DNA from: Sphingomicrobium sp.
GTDB lineage: Bacteria > Pseudomonadota > Alphaproteobacteria > Sphingomonadales > Sphingomonadaceae
Direction: 5' to 3'
Assembly (NCBI GenBank): GCA_036563485.1
Contig: DATCMI010000001.1
Span: 828,938-892,937 of the forward strand
DNA length: 64,000 bases
Position 1 is the first letter of the stretch; the number at the start of each line of letters is the position of its first letter. Position numbers and translations under genes: made by a program. Below the pieces are notes generated by a model. It saw only the letters and a list, made by a program, of their open reading frames with translations, had not been told where the DNA came from and did not search any database. Below, one piece after another: positions 29,092 through 36,774 of this stretch.

Positions 29092-29463
29092 ATGCTTGAG
29101 GAGATCGCGCTCGCCGTTGCCCCGTTCGTCAGCCGCATGATCGAGCTGACCGGCATCGCCATCATTGCGCTCGGCGCTTTCGCTACCCTCGGCATCTTCG
29201 CTTATCGCATGGCCGCGCGTCAGCCCTATGAAGAGGCGGTCGCCGCCTTCCGCTCGAGCCTTGGCCGGGCAATCCTTCTCGGCCTCGAATTCCTCGTTGC
29301 CGCCGACATCATCAACACCGTGGCGATCGAGCCGACGCTGCAAAGCCTGGCCGTGCTCGCCGGCATCGTCGCAATCCGCACCTTCCTGAGCTTCAGTCTC
29401 GAAGTCGAAATCGAGGGCCGCTGGCCGTGGCAGCGAAGCGGTTCGAAGCAGCGCGAAGCCTGA
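29092..29463 (+). CDS. DUF1622 membrane protein
   Basis: The 123-residue protein has three hydrophobic helices (about 20-38, 62-75 and 80-100) and reads [22 protein letters not shown], the DUF1622 signature. The function of the family is not known. It lies between ruvA and ruvB, 9 bases after the first and overlapping the second by one base, so it is co-translated with the Holliday-junction genes. A role in recombination is not suggested by its sequence. Confidence 0.82.
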   Translation: MLEEIALAVAPFVSRMIELTGIAIIALGAFATLGIFAYRMAARQPYEEAVAAFRSSLGRAILLGLEFLVAADIINTVAIEPTLQSLAVLAGIVAIRTFLSFSLEVEIEGRWPWQRSGSKQREA

Positions 29464-30506
29464 TGGCCACCGACCCCGACCGCATCACGACGCCAGAACG
29501 CACCGGCGAAGACGCCGACGCGGCGCTTCGGCCCAAGAGCCTCGACGAGTTCATCGGCCAGCAGGCTGCTCGCGAGAACCTCCGCGTGTTCGTCTCCGCC
29601 GCGAAGAGCCGCGGTGAAGCGCTCGACCATGTGCTCCTCCACGGACCGCCCGGCCTTGGCAAGACCACGCTCGCCGGGATCGTCGCGCGGGAAATGGGCG
29701 TCGGCTTCCGCGCCACCTCGGGCCCCGTCATCGCAAAGTCCGGCGACCTTGCCGCACTGCTCACCAACCTCGAAGACGGCGACGTCCTCTTCATCGACGA
29801 GATCCACCGCCTCAATCCCGCGGTCGAAGAAGTCCTCTATCCGGCGATGGAGGACCGCGCGCTCGACCTGATGATCGGCGAGGGGCCATCGGCTCGATCC
29901 GTCAGGATTGACCTGCCGCGTTTCACCCTGATCGGCGCGACGACCCGCCAGGGGCTGCTGACGACGCCGCTTCGCGACCGCTTCGGCATTCCGGTTCGCC
30001 TCAACTTCTACACGATCGAGGAACTCGAACAGGTCGTCCGCCGCGCTGCCCGGCTGCTCGGTGCCGGCCTCAACCAGGACGGGGCTCACGAGATCGCCCG
30101 CCGGTCGCGGGGCACACCGCGCATCGCCGGGCGCCTGCTCCGCCGCGTCCGCGACTTTGCCCATGCCTCGGGCGCTGACGAGATCGACGCCAAGGTCGCC
30201 GATGCCGCGCTTACCCGGCTGGAGATCGACAGCCTCGGCCTCGACGCGATGGACCGCCGTTACCTGACGATGATCGCCGACCTCTATGGCGGCGGTCCGG
30301 TTGGCGTGGAGACGCTGGCCGCCGGCCTCTCCGAACCGCGCGACACGATCGAGGACGTGATCGAGCCTTATCTCATTCAGCTGGGCCTAATCGCCCGCAC
30401 GGCACGGGGACGCTGCCTCAACGGCCGCGGCTACGCTCATCTCGGCTTGCCGCAGCCGCAGGGCAGCCAAGGTGGATTGTTCGAAAGCGGAGCCTCTTCC
30501 AAATAA
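29463..30506 (+). CDS. ruvB: Holliday junction DNA helicase RuvB
   Basis: RuvB is the AAA+ motor of branch migration. The 347-residue protein has Walker A ([12 protein letters not shown] near 60), Walker B ([10 protein letters not shown]), the sensor region [12 protein letters not shown] and the C-terminal winged helix ([21 protein letters not shown]). The ATG at 29463 shares a base with the DUF1622 stop; an upstream in-frame ATG at 29427 would lie within that gene. The stop overlaps the next gene by one base. Confidence 0.96.
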   Translation: MATDPDRITTPERTGEDADAALRPKSLDEFIGQQAARENLRVFVSAAKSRGEALDHVLLHGPPGLGKTTLAGIVAREMGVGFRATSGPVIAKSGDLAALLTNLEDGDVLFIDEIHRLNPAVEEVLYPAMEDRALDLMIGEGPSARSVRIDLPRFTLIGATTRQGLLTTPLRDRFGIPVRLNFYTIEELEQVVRRAARLLGAGLNQDGAHEIARRSRGTPRIAGRLLRRVRDFAHASGADEIDAKVADAALTRLEIDSLGLDAMDRRYLTMIADLYGGGPVGVETLAAGLSEPRDTIEDVIEPYLIQLGLIARTARGRCLNGRGYAHLGLPQPQGSQGGLFESGASSK

Positions 30507-31660
30507 TGTCAGTGCTCATTGCAGGGCTTGCGGCGCTCGCTGCGCAGGCTGCCCCCGTTCAAGTGCAGCCCGCCCCCGTCAACTACGGGCTCGATCGCAA
30601 TTGGCTCTGCCTGCCAGGCCGGTCGGACACCTGTTCGAAGCCGCTCCCGACCACCGCGCTTAGCCCGTTCGGCTACAGCTCGACGGGCCTCAGCACGGTC
30701 GCCAAGGATCCGCCGGTCGACTGCTTCTACGTCTATCCGACCGTCTCCAGCGACGCCGGGCTCAACAGCGACATGAATCCGGGCCGGGAAGAGCGGCTGG
30801 CGGTAGAAACTCAGCTCGCGCGCTTTTCGTCCGTGTGCCGGACGTTCGCGCCGGTGTACCGCCAGATGACGGCGGTTTCCGTCGCCGCTTATGCCGCAGG
30901 GGTCGACGTCACCGACGCGGGGCTGCTCGCTTATTCCGACGTCCAGAACGCCTGGCGCAACTACATCCGCACCCGCAACAACGGCCGGCCGTTCGTCCTG
31001 ATCGGCCACAGCCAGGGCAGCCTGATGCTGCAGCAGCTGATCGCGCGGGAGATCGAGACCGATCCGAAGGTTGCGGCGCGAATGAAGCTCGCGATCCTCC
31101 CGGGGTACAATCTGCTCGTGCCGCAAGGCCGGCTGGTCGGCGGCACGTTCAAGAAGACACCTTTGTGCAGCCGCGCCGGCCAAACCGGCTGCGCCATCAG
31201 CTGGGTCAGTTTCCGCGACAGGAACGTGCCGCCGCCCGGCGCTATGTTCGGTTATGCGAACCGGCCCGGCATGACCGTCGGCTGCGTCAATCCCGCGCTG
31301 CCGGGTTCGAAGGATTGGGTGAAGCTCGACAGCTACTGGTTCACCCGCTCGACCCTGGCGGTACCCGGCGGGCCGATCCGCTGGTCGGCGGAAGGGCAGC
31401 CGTCGACACCTTATGTCCGCACCGAAGGGCTCGTTTCCGGCAAGTGCATCAACGACGGCCAGCGCGGCTATTTGTCGATCCGCACCAATCACGCGCCCGG
31501 CGAAAAGTGGACCAACCGCGTCGGCGGAGAAGTGTCGGTCTTCGGCATGTTCCTGCCCGGCTGGGGCATGCATCTTGCCGATCTTGCCGAAGCGCAGGGC
31601 GACCTGATCCGCCAGGTCGAAGCCGTCAGTCCTCGATCCAGAACAGCTGCTCGACGCTGA
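30506..31660 (+). CDS. DUF3089 secreted alpha/beta hydrolase
   Basis: The 384-residue protein has a short hydrophobic N-terminus ([17 protein letters not shown]) and the DUF3089 pattern: DCFYVYPTVSSD near 72-83, and the nucleophile elbow IGHSQGS with S169. Family members are lipase- or esterase-like with unknown substrates. It starts inside the ruvB stop (one-base overlap), so it belongs to the ruv transcription unit although no functional link is evident. The 3' end overlaps the convergent XRE regulator gene by 35 bases. Confidence 0.78.
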   Translation: MSVLIAGLAALAAQAAPVQVQPAPVNYGLDRNWLCLPGRSDTCSKPLPTTALSPFGYSSTGLSTVAKDPPVDCFYVYPTVSSDAGLNSDMNPGREERLAVETQLARFSSVCRTFAPVYRQMTAVSVAAYAAGVDVTDAGLLAYSDVQNAWRNYIRTRNNGRPFVLIGHSQGSLMLQQLIAREIETDPKVAARMKLAILPGYNLLVPQGRLVGGTFKKTPLCSRAGQTGCAISWVSFRDRNVPPPGAMFGYANRPGMTVGCVNPALPGSKDWVKLDSYWFTRSTLAVPGGPIRWSAEGQPSTPYVRTEGLVSGKCINDGQRGYLSIRTNHAPGEKWTNRVGGEVSVFGMFLPGWGMHLADLAEAQGDLIRQVEAVSPRSRTAARR

Positions 31661-31832
31661 GCCCGAGCGCGGCGGCGAGCTTGATCGCCAGAGTCGCAGA
31701 GGGGGTGAACACGCCATTCTCGACCGTGTTCACGGTCTTGCGGGTGACGCCCACCTTCTCGGCCAGCTCGGCCTGCGTCAGGCTCAGCTCGGTGCGCCGC
31801 TCCTTGAGGCGGTTGGCGAGCCGCTCAGCCAT
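31626..31832 (-). CDS. XRE-type helix-turn-helix regulator
   Basis: The 68-residue protein is almost a bare HTH of the lambda-repressor type: LTQAELAEKVGVTRKTVNTVENG (about 18-40) with the recognition helix in TRKTVNTVE. It resembles the very short regulators that pair with small membrane proteins. It is translated from an ATG at 31832 that overlaps the end of the membrane protein gene by 8 bases, so both are one operon. A pair of palindromes lies upstream of the operon at 32363-32396 and is its most likely operator. Confidence 0.85.
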   Translation of the reverse strand: MAERLANRLKERRTELSLTQAELAEKVGVTRKTVNTVENGVFTPSATLAIKLAAALGLSVEQLFWIED

Positions 31833-32349
31833 CGCGAAGCGCGCGCCGCTCGAGATAGCCCCAGCGGATGAGGGCAACGACCAGCCCGCTCGACAGGATG
31901 ATGTGGATCGATTCCCTCGCCTTGATGTGATCGAACATCGTCATCGTCTCGATGGCGATCGCCGTGGCCATGGAGACAATGAAGCCCCAGCGAATGCCCT
32001 CGTTCCGGTTCGCTCTCGTATTCTCGTCGTCGATCAAGTCGCGGATCTGCTTCGGGTGGAACCAGAAGCCCTTCGTGACCAGTGATGCGAGAAGCACGAT
32101 CGACAGCACGAGCCAGGCCGAAATCTTGACGGTCGCAACCCGCTCATAATCGCGCACCGTGCTGAAATAAGTCACCTGCTGCGACAGGAAAATCACCGCC
32201 AGCGCGGGGAGCATGCGCGCCCTGCGGCCGCTCAGATATTCCGCCTGCTCTGCCACGCTCATCGACCGCGTCGAGCGCCGCTTGACGACGGCAAAGACGA
32301 AGACGGCAACGGCAAAACCCGCCGCGATGCCCACCAGATACCAATCCAT
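31825..32349 (-). CDS. Membrane protein paired with XRE regulator
   Basis: The 174-residue protein has about four or five membrane helices (near 3-20, 47-60, 78-95, 120-140, 148-165) and a conserved-looking loop WFHPKQIRDLIDDENTRANR before the fourth. I do not recognise a named family. The gene is first in an operon with the XRE gene, and the DD(E)N-TR pattern resembles LIDEQDEYVR in the partial membrane protein at 63740. In other bacteria such regulator/membrane pairs exist, but their roles are mostly unknown. Confidence 0.7.
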   Translation of the reverse strand: MDWYLVGIAAGFAVAVFVFAVVKRRSTRSMSVAEQAEYLSGRRARMLPALAVIFLSQQVTYFSTVRDYERVATVKISAWLVLSIVLLASLVTKGFWFHPKQIRDLIDDENTRANRNEGIRWGFIVSMATAIAIETMTMFDHIKARESIHIILSSGLVVALIRWGYLERRALRDG

Positions 32350-32362
32350 TCCCCTGACTCCT

Positions 32363-32396
32363 GTAACCTATAGGTGACTAGTAACCTATGCGTTAC
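32363..32396. promoter_or_regulatory. Two tandem 16-bp palindromic operators
   Basis: GTAACCTATAGGTGAC (32363-32378) and GTAACCTATGCGTTAC (32381-32396) are separated by two bases and lie 14 to 47 bases upstream of the membrane protein start. Each is an imperfect palindrome of the form GTAAC-N6-GT(T/G)AC. The 18-base spacing is just under two helical turns, suiting two cooperating dimers. They are the likely autoregulatory site of the XRE protein. Confidence 0.7.
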
Positions 32397-32449
32397 ATCG
32401 GCGTCAAGCCGGGGTTTCGGCGCGAGTCCGCCGCCGCTAAGGGTCGGGG

Positions 32450-32923
32450 ATGGCATCTGACAGTTTCGACACACCGTACCGCGGCGGCTTCGTCGATGCG
32501 CCGGACGGCAGCCGCGAACATCATTTCGCGCTCACCGTCTATTTCGAGGACACGGACGCCTACGCCGTCGTCTATTATGCCAATTACCTGAAGTTCATGG
32601 AGCGGGCGCGCTCGGACATGATCCGCGCTGCCGGCGTCGACCAGTTCGAGGAGCTGCGGCGGACCGGCAGCGCCTATGTCGTCGCCGACCTCGCCATCCA
32701 GTACAAACGCCCGGCGCGGCTCGGCGACGATATCAAGGTTGTGAGCACCGTCGAGGAAGTCCGCGCCGCCTCGGTCCTGATTCAGCAGCGAGTCATCCGT
32801 GGGGATGAACTGTTGACCGATGCCCGCGTGACCGCGGCCTTCCTGGATGCGAACGGTCGTCCGCAACGCCAACCGAAAGAATGGGTCGAGAAATTCAAAG
32901 CCATGATGCAGCAGGATCGGTGA
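32450..32923 (+). CDS. ybgC: YbgC-type acyl-CoA thioesterase, altered active site
   Basis: YbgC is a hotdog-fold thioesterase that is often the first gene of the tol-pal operon. The 157-residue protein has YFEDTDAYAVVYYANYLKF near residue 26; the aspartate of the DTD motif is kept, but the histidine found in VVYHANY of typical family members is tyrosine here (VVYYANY). Activity may therefore be altered or lost. The stop overlaps the tolB start (GTGA). An ATG at 32450 follows GGGTCGGGG, which is a plausible ribosome binding site. Confidence 0.85.
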   Translation: MASDSFDTPYRGGFVDAPDGSREHHFALTVYFEDTDAYAVVYYANYLKFMERARSDMIRAAGVDQFEELRRTGSAYVVADLAIQYKRPARLGDDIKVVSTVEEVRAASVLIQQRVIRGDELLTDARVTAAFLDANGRPQRQPKEWVEKFKAMMQQDR

Positions 32924-34224
32924 GGGGCTCGATCGCAAGGATCGCAGTGGCGGCCGCGCTCGGTCTCGTCGCGGCACCCGGCGGGGCACAGCAGGCGCAA
33001 CCGGCGGCGACCGTCATCGCGCTCCCGCCGCTGACGACGTCGGACACCGGCACCAAGGGCAATGAAATGCTCGCCGTCGCCTGGCAGGCGACCCAGCTGA
33101 TCGAAGCCGACCTCCGCCAGACCTCCGAGGTGTTGCCGCTCGCGCCCGATCGGAAGGACTATTATTCTTTTCCGGAGGTCACCGCGCCGAGCTTTCAGAA
33201 ATGGCGCGGCGCCGGCGCGAAGGCGCTGGTCACCGGCTTCGTACGCTCCCGTCCCGACGGCCGCCTGACCTTCGGCTGCTATGTCTACGACGTCCAGCAG
33301 GGCCGCGAACTCGGCCGCACCGGCTTCGTCGTGGCGCCTAGCGACCTCCGCCGCGCTGCCCACAAATGCTCGGGCCTCGCCTACCAATCGATCACCGGCG
33401 CGCCCGGCATGTTCGACACGCGCATCGCCTACGTCGCGGAGACCGGCAGCCCGGCCGCGCGCGTCAAGCGAATCGCGATCATGGACAGCGACGGCAACAA
33501 TCACAGCTATGTGACGCAGGGCGAGACCACCGTCCTGACCCCGCGCCTCTCGCCCAATGCGTCGCTGCTCGCCTTCGTCAGCTACAGCGGCGGCATCCCG
33601 CAGGTGCGGGTCCATAACGTCGGCACCGGCGAGCAGCGGCCGCTGCTGTCGACACCGCTGATGACCTTCTCGCCGCGCTTCTCGCCCGATGGTTCGAAGA
33701 TCGTCTTTTCGATGATGCTCGGCCAGAACAGCGACATCTATGTCGTTGGCGCCAACGGCGGCGCGGCACGGCGGCTGACCACCTCGCCCGGCATCGACAC
33801 CGGCGCCAGCTTCTCGCCCGACGGGTCCAGGATCGTTTTTGAAAGCGACCGCTCTGGAACGCAGCAGCTCTACGTGATGGACGCCGACGGGTCCGGCCAG
33901 CGCCGAATCAGCTATGGTACGTTGGCCTATGCGGCGCCCGAATGGAGCCCCGACGGCAAGCTCATCGCCTTTACGGCGCTCAGCGGCGGAAGCCGGCGCG
34001 TCGGCGTGATGGCGGCCGACGGCGGCGACGAGCGGATGCTGACTGACGGCCCGACCGACGAAGGCCCAAGCTGGGCCGCGAGCAGCCGCGAGCTGGTCTT
34101 CCAGCGCGTCGATGCGGCCGGCCGCCCGGGCGTCTACCGCGTCAGCCTGGACGGGAGCGCGCCGCGACGGATGACCATCCCGCAGGACGGCTCCGACCCC
34201 GATTGGTCGGGAACCTTGGACTGA
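32920..34224 (+). CDS. tolB: Tol-Pal system periplasmic protein TolB
   Basis: TolB is the periplasmic part of the envelope-constricting Tol-Pal machine. The 434-residue protein has a signal peptide (IARIAVAAALGLVAAPGGAQ), the alpha/beta D1 domain (about 35-165) and a six-bladed beta-propeller of repeated SPDGSKIVFS/SPDGSRIVFE units from about 190. It starts with GTG overlapping the ybgC stop. tolQ, tolR and tolA, normally between ybgC and tolB, are missing here. The next gene encodes a Pal-like OmpA-domain protein. Confidence 0.9.
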   Translation: MRGSIARIAVAAALGLVAAPGGAQQAQPAATVIALPPLTTSDTGTKGNEMLAVAWQATQLIEADLRQTSEVLPLAPDRKDYYSFPEVTAPSFQKWRGAGAKALVTGFVRSRPDGRLTFGCYVYDVQQGRELGRTGFVVAPSDLRRAAHKCSGLAYQSITGAPGMFDTRIAYVAETGSPAARVKRIAIMDSDGNNHSYVTQGETTVLTPRLSPNASLLAFVSYSGGIPQVRVHNVGTGEQRPLLSTPLMTFSPRFSPDGSKIVFSMMLGQNSDIYVVGANGGAARRLTTSPGIDTGASFSPDGSRIVFESDRSGTQQLYVMDADGSGQRRISYGTLAYAAPEWSPDGKLIAFTALSGGSRRVGVMAADGGDERMLTDGPTDEGPSWAASSRELVFQRVDAAGRPGVYRVSLDGSAPRRMTIPQDGSDPDWSGTLD

Positions 34225-34661
34225 TGAAAATGCGCCGATCTCTTCTTTTGCTCGCGGTGCTCGCCGCGTCCCCCGCTTCGGCCCAGCTGAGGCAGCGTCC
34301 TGCCCAACCCGCCCCCGTGCAGAACCCGATCGATGTCCTGCGCGCGGAATTCGCGGCGCAGGTCGGCGCGACGACCGTCTACTTCGGCCCCGGCGTGTCT
34401 CAGCTTTCGCCGCAGGGAAAATCGGTGCTGGCGGCGCAAGCCCTGTGGCTGCGCCAGCATTCGGCTGTTCCGGTCCGGATCGAGGGATATGGGGATACGA
34501 CCGGCACGCGCGATCATGCGCTGGCCCTGGGCGCGCGGCGCGCCAACGAAGTGCGCGATTATTTGCTGCTGATGGGCGTCCCCGCGGCGCAGGTCACGGC
34601 CATGAGCTGGGGCAAGGAGCGCCCCGGCGCCGGCCGCGCGGTCACGGCGATCGTTCAGTAA
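34224..34661 (+). CDS. Pal-like OmpA-domain protein without lipobox
   Basis: The 145-residue protein starts with a signal peptide (MKMRRSLLLLAVLAASPASAQ) ending in an ASA-type site with no cysteine, so it is not a lipoprotein, unlike true Pal. The OmpA C-like domain has GYGDTTGTRDHALALGARRANEVRDYL near 95-120; Pal usually has NLALG where this has ALALG. It would bind peptidoglycan from the periplasm. It is directly coupled to tolB (one-base overlap), taking pal's normal place. It may be a divergent Pal or a different partner. Confidence 0.75.
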   Translation: MKMRRSLLLLAVLAASPASAQLRQRPAQPAPVQNPIDVLRAEFAAQVGATTVYFGPGVSQLSPQGKSVLAAQALWLRQHSAVPVRIEGYGDTTGTRDHALALGARRANEVRDYLLLMGVPAAQVTAMSWGKERPGAGRAVTAIVQ

Positions 34662-34967
34662 CTAAGCGGCGCGGCGCTGGTATCCGGTGCTGCCCAGCCA
34701 GGCACGTGCCTGGCGCTGCGCTTCGGCGATCTCACGCGCGGTCATTTCCATCGCGATCTCGGCCCGGCATTCCTGGCCGCGCGTGCACCCCGAAAGCGCC
34801 GCCAGATTGAACCATTTATGCGCCTCGATGAGGTCGACGGCGATCCCGCCGCGCCCGGTCGAATAAGTCACGCCAAGTTCGAACAACGCATCGACATTGC
34901 CTTCCTCGGCATCGGCGATGCGGCTGCGCAGCAGGAACTCCGCGCTCTTTTCACTGATGGCACCCAT
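34662..34967 (-). CDS. Sel1-repeat small protein
   Basis: The 101-residue protein contains one or two Sel1-like repeats: DALFELGVTYSTGRGGIAVDLIEAHKWFNLAA is the core pattern, followed by a short helical tail. It lacks a signal peptide. Sel1 repeats mediate protein contacts; no partner is evident. The ATG at 34967 is preceded by AGGGGAAGACCA, but that ribosome binding site is inside a perfect hairpin (see 34973-34996). It shares the strand and probably the transcript of panC. Confidence 0.72.
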   Translation of the reverse strand: MGAISEKSAEFLLRSRIADAEEGNVDALFELGVTYSTGRGGIAVDLIEAHKWFNLAALSGCTRGQECRAEIAMEMTAREIAEAQRQARAWLGSTGYQRRAA

Positions 34968-34972
34968 TGGTC

Positions 34973-34996
34973 TTCCCCTTCCCTGTTGAAGGGGAA
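34973..34996 (-). promoter_or_regulatory. Hairpin sequestering the Sel1-gene ribosome binding site
   Basis: On the minus strand TTCCCCTTC, a six-base loop AACAGG and GAAGGGGAA form a perfect nine-base stem. The right arm contains the GGGGA Shine-Dalgarno and ends five bases before the ATG at 34967. Such a fold would hide the ribosome binding site unless melted or bound. It could also be a by-product of the panC-Sel1 spacer. Confidence 0.6.
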
Positions 34997-35046
34997 CCTC
35001 GCGCCACAACGGCAAAGAAATGGTTAACGCCGCGAAACCATGTTTT

Positions 35047-35877
35047 TCAGATCGCCAGATTATCGATCAACCGCGTGCCCCCGATTACCGCGGCGCCGAT
35101 CAGGCGCGTGCCGCTTTCGGCGACAGTCACCGGCTCCAGCGTGGCGCCGTCGACAAGGGCGAAATAGTCGACGCGGGAGAAGCCGGCGTCCAGCAGCGCG
35201 CTCTTGCCTTCGGCCAGCACCGCTTCGGGGGACCGGCCACCTCTTAACAAATCCCCGGCATCGCAAAGCGCGCGGTACAAAGCGGTCGCTTGCTGCCGCT
35301 CGGTGGGGCTCAAATAGGCATTGCGCGACGAGAGGGCGAGGCCGTCTTCTTCGCGGACGGTCGCGACCGACACGATCTCGGTCGGGATGTTCAGGTCCGC
35401 GACCAGCCGGCGGATCACAGCCAGCTGCTGGAAATCCTTCTCGCCGAACAGCGCGACATCGGGGAAGGTTTCGAGCAGGAGCTTGGCGACGACGGTCGCG
35501 ACCCCATCGAAATGGCCCGGCCGTGCCTCGCCCTCCCACCGGTCCGACACGCCGGATACGCTGATCTTGGTCGCAAAGCCGGGCGGGTAGATGTCTTCGA
35601 CCCCCGGCATCCACAGCAGGTCGCAGCCCGCGGCTTCGAGCATCGCTGCATCTTCCGCCTCGCGCTTCGGATAGCGCGCCAGATCCTCGTTCGGACCGAA
35701 CTGCTTCGGATTGACGAAAATCGTGGCGACCACGCGGTCCGCATGCCGCCGCGCCTCTTCGACCAGCGCCATGTGCCCGGCGTGAAGCGCGCCCATGGTC
35801 GGCACTAGTGCCACCGTCTCGCCCTCGAACTCAGCGAGCGCGGAATTCAGCCCGTCGGGGTCACGGATTATTTGCAA
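35047..35877 (-). CDS. panC: Pantoate-beta-alanine ligase
   Basis: PanC condenses pantoate and beta-alanine with ATP in pantothenate synthesis. The 276-residue protein has LVPTMGALHAGHMALV near 25-40 (ATP site), VNPKQFGPNEDL, and GEKDFQQLAVI and LALSSRNAYLS later. I choose TTG at 35877 because AAGGGG lies eight bases upstream and the product begins MQIIRDPDGLN as in the family. It is divergent from mipZ, a neighbour pair common in alphaproteobacteria. Confidence 0.92.
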   Translation of the reverse strand: MQIIRDPDGLNSALAEFEGETVALVPTMGALHAGHMALVEEARRHADRVVATIFVNPKQFGPNEDLARYPKREAEDAAMLEAAGCDLLWMPGVEDIYPPGFATKISVSGVSDRWEGEARPGHFDGVATVVAKLLLETFPDVALFGEKDFQQLAVIRRLVADLNIPTEIVSVATVREEDGLALSSRNAYLSPTERQQATALYRALCDAGDLLRGGRSPEAVLAEGKSALLDAGFSRVDYFALVDGATLEPVTVAESGTRLIGAAVIGGTRLIDNLAI

Positions 35878-35944
35878 GGATTCAGCCCCTTCGGTAAAAC
35901 GGCGTCGGGCGGCGCTTGCACATGCGCCGGGGGAAATATCAAGC

Positions 35945-36727
35945 ATGAGCCAGCCGCATTTCATCGTCTTCGCCAATGAAAAGGGCGGGACTGGGAAGTC
36001 CACGACCGCGGTCCACACCGCCATCGCGCTTGCAGCGTCCGGGCACCGCGTCGGCGCCCTCGACCTCGACAGCCGCCAGCGGACGATGACCCGCTATCTC
36101 GAGAACCGCGACGCGACCATGCGCCGGCTCGACACCAACCTTCCGCAGGCGACTTACGAAGTCCTGCAGGACCATTCGGAAGAAGCCCTGTCGGCCGCGC
36201 TCGACCGACTGTCCGCAGTCGCGGACGTGGTCGTCGTCGACACGCCCGGCCGTGACGACGAGATCGCGAAGGCCGCGATCCTTCGCGCCGACACGCTCGT
36301 CACGCCGATGAACGACAGCTTCGTCGACCTCGACCTGATCGGCCAGGTCCACCCGGAAAATTTCAAGATCACCCGGCCGAGCTTCTATGCCGAGCTGATC
36401 TGGAACAGCCGCACGGCGCGCGCCAAGCAGACCGGCAAGAGCGTCGATTGGGTGGTTCTGCGCAACCGCCTGCAGCACATCGAATCGCATAACCTGAAGC
36501 GCGTCGGCGCCGCGCTGGACGAGCTAGCCCGCCGCGTCGGCTTCCGCGTCATTCCCGGCCTCGGCGAACGCGTCATCTACCGCGAGCTGTTCCCCAAGGG
36601 CCTGACGCTTCTCGACCTGCCGCAGCTCGGCGATGTCGGCATCGCCCACATCACCGCCCGGCAGGAGCTTCGCGAGATGATCGCCGGCCTCGCCATCCCC
36701 GACGCCAGCGAGCGCGAGGCCGCCTGA
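35945..36727 (+). CDS. mipZ: Division-plane positioning ATPase MipZ
   Basis: MipZ forms a bipolar gradient and blocks FtsZ assembly away from midcell. The 260-residue protein has the deviant Walker A NEKGGTGKST (11-20), the LDLDSRQRTMTRYLENR stretch specific to MipZ, and VVVDTPGRDDEIAKAA (Walker B region). The ATG at 35945 is supported by alignment with the family start. It is divergent from panC. ParA is the alternative, but the LDxRQRTxxRxxENR pattern favours MipZ. Confidence 0.88.
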   Translation: MSQPHFIVFANEKGGTGKSTTAVHTAIALAASGHRVGALDLDSRQRTMTRYLENRDATMRRLDTNLPQATYEVLQDHSEEALSAALDRLSAVADVVVVDTPGRDDEIAKAAILRADTLVTPMNDSFVDLDLIGQVHPENFKITRPSFYAELIWNSRTARAKQTGKSVDWVVLRNRLQHIESHNLKRVGAALDELARRVGFRVIPGLGERVIYRELFPKGLTLLDLPQLGDVGIAHITARQELREMIAGLAIPDASEREAA

Positions 36728-36774
36728 TCCTTCGGGGTTGAACAAAGCGCCCGTTTCGTGTGTTCGCACGGGCG

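Noticed and set aside
31626-32396. XRE regulator and partner as a type II toxin-antitoxin pair
   Set aside because: The partner is a multi-helix membrane protein of 174 residues with no toxin motif, and comes first in the operon. The autoregulated operator alone is not enough to claim a toxin.
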